A stretch of DNA of 64,000 nt from Prochlorococcus sp. AG-347-K19 (GTDB lineage Bacteria; Cyanobacteriota; Cyanobacteriia; PCC-6307; Cyanobiaceae). The notes beneath the pieces are model-generated. The model searched no databases. It was not told where the DNA came from and saw nothing but the letters and a program-made list of their open reading frames with translations. Shown one piece after another: positions 62,923-64,000 of the stretch (positions are counted from its first letter, which is position 1; the number at the start of each line of letters is the position of its first letter). The stretch is from contig QCCG01000002.1 in the NCBI GenBank assembly GCA_003281335.1, forward strand, positions 1-64,000, in the 5' to 3' direction. A program made the translations under genes and the position numbers.

Positions 62923-64000
62923 TTGAGAAGTTGGCAAATTTTTAAAATATGGGGAATTCCCTTTAAAGTTCATCCCTATTGGTTTGTTATTCTCTTTTTA
63001 TTCTCATGGAGTATAAGTAATCAGGTCAGTTTATCTTCTGGCGATATCTACAATAATAAAGAAGCTTGGATAATAGGGTTTTTAACTTCTTTTTTCTTAT
63101 TATCTTCAATTGTTTTTCATGAGGTTTTTCATACGTTTGTTTCACTTAATCAGGGTGTAAAAATAAAAAAAATTACTTTTTATTTTTTAGGAGCAATTTT
63201 ACAAATAGATAAGTATTGTCAAACTGCTTTAGGTAATATAAAAATTGCAATTGTTAGACCTCTTTTATGTTTCGCTACATCATCTATCCTACTTTTAATT
63301 AGTAATAACAGTGCATCTCAAGAACAAATAGTAGTTAATGTAATTTCAAGAGTAGGTATATTTAATTTATTCTTAGGCTTCTTAAATTTGATTCCAATTG
63401 GTTCTTTAGATGGGGGGAATTTATTAAAAAGTATTATTTGGCATTTCTCAGGGAGTAAAAATAAAGGAAGAAATTTCCTCAATAAAGTAAATTTATTATT
63501 ATCTTTTTCCATTTTATTTTTTGGGATAATTTGTTTATTTAGATTTAACTTTTATTTTGGTTTTATTCTTTCTTTTTTGGGCTTTTTTGGAGTTAATTCT
63601 TCAAAATCTGAAAGTCAATTTTTTAAAATTGAAAACATACTAAAATTTAGTAAAGTTTCTGACATTAAACTAAAGCCTTTGAGGAAAATTGAATACGATT
63701 CAAATTTCTCAGAATTTAATAAAATAATAAAAAATAAGAAGGATGCATCGGATAAATATTTTTTTGTTACGAATAATGGTAGATGGACCGGTTTTGTTGA
63801 TGAGAATATTTTAAAAACTGTTTCCTTAAAAAAATGGGAACGGAACTTTGTTGGAGATTTTATTAAACCAATCGATTGTTTTGAAAGTGTATCTCATAAC
63901 GATAAATTATGGAAAACTATAGAAAGAATTGAAGAAACAAATGAGGGTATTTTATTGGTTCTTAATGCTGCAGATATCCCTTTGGGGATAATTGATAGGT
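62923..64000 (+). CDS. M50 site-2-type metalloprotease with CBS domains (3' end outside)
   Basis: This integral membrane zinc protease of the site-2 protease family probably takes part in regulated intramembrane proteolysis. The frame is open from 62911 to the window edge. TTG 62923 is used with GGAG 7 bases upstream. Zinc motifs are HEVFH (His66, Glu67, His70) and Asp163 in GSLDGGN. Several membrane helices precede a soluble CBS-type region (FVTNNGRWTGFVDENI, GDFIKPIDCFESVSHNDKLWKTIERI). The gene continues past base 64000, so its full length is unknown. Confidence 0.85.
   Translation, partial: MRSWQIFKIWGIPFKVHPYWFVILFLFSWSISNQVSLSSGDIYNNKEAWIIGFLTSFFLLSSIVFHEVFHTFVSLNQGVKIKKITFYFLGAILQIDKYCQTALGNIKIAIVRPLLCFATSSILLLISNNSASQEQIVVNVISRVGIFNLFLGFLNLIPIGSLDGGNLLKSIIWHFSGSKNKGRNFLNKVNLLLSFSILFFGIICLFRFNFYFGFILSFLGFFGVNSSKSESQFFKIENILKFSKVSDIKLKPLRKIEYDSNFSEFNKIIKNKKDASDKYFFVTNNGRWTGFVDENILKTVSLKKWERNFVGDFIKPIDCFESVSHNDKLWKTIERIEETNEGILLVLNAADIPLGIIDR

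Overview
The window is a compact, AT-rich (roughly 30% G+C by eye) stretch of a marine picocyanobacterial chromosome, almost certainly Prochlorococcus of a high-light-adapted clade. The evidence is photosystem I psaF/psaJ, the photosystem II assembly factor psb27, a single-helix high-light-inducible (Hli) protein, a ferrochelatase with a C-terminal chlorophyll-binding helix, the cyanobacterial alkane pair ado/aar, Tab2, strongly A/T-biased codons and very short intergenic gaps. No prophage, insertion sequence, CRISPR array or genomic-island signature is visible. The content is core housekeeping throughout.

Layout. 1-8.4 kb: 3' part of gmk, psaJ-psaF, tsaD, hli, a Na+/H+ antiporter, then a minus-strand run of rplS, tRNA-Trp, a 64-residue protein, tRNA-Asp and gltX, followed by a PepSY-type membrane protein, map and an SDR protein. 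8.5-17.6 kb: a phosphotransacetylase-like P-loop/DRTGG protein, a DprA/LOG-like protein, YajQ, a prohibitin, hemL, xth, small unknowns, larC and a YbhN-type membrane protein. 17.6-25.5 kb (mostly minus): a two-domain iron-type ABC permease, a CobW-family metal GTPase with a His-rich tandem repeat, phhB, a YjbQ protein, an M32 carboxypeptidase, ppa, hemC and the principal sigma factor sigA. 25.8-37 kb: priA, DUF3153, argB, DUF2854, ssb, cobK, cutA, a PfkB kinase, purA, psb27, proS. 37-45.8 kb: small unknowns, a second ppa-like gene, an ArsC/Spx protein, lepB, a double-domain histidine phosphatase, a CPBP protease, a probable FtsL, ftsI and tal. 45.8-56.8 kb: a geranylgeranyl-reductase-like flavoprotein, frr-pyrH, cobO, a lone tyrosine recombinase, hemH, ilvB, pgeF, tab2 and an S1-domain protein. 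56.8-64 kb: a creatininase-family protein, ado, aar, accA, an SDR, folE, trpF and the start of an M50 protease with CBS domains.

Links between genes: hemL, hemC and hemH are tetrapyrrole synthesis, with cobK and cobO for cobalamin. ado-aar-accA form a fatty-acid and alkane group. The S1-domain protein and Tab2 are translationally coupled and may act together on translation of photosystem mRNAs. The FtsL candidate and FtsI form a cell-division pair.

Five genes absent from a standard long-ORF list were found by reading: psaJ, hli, two tRNAs and the end-truncated M50 protease. pgeF was extended to an apparent ATT start. I do not see a new multi-gene system. The best leads are a second pyrophosphatase lacking a catalytic Asp, the ATT-started pgeF, an unusual hairpin-rich sigA/priA intergenic region, a dyad upstream of tal, the FtsL candidate, and the S1-Tab2 coupling.
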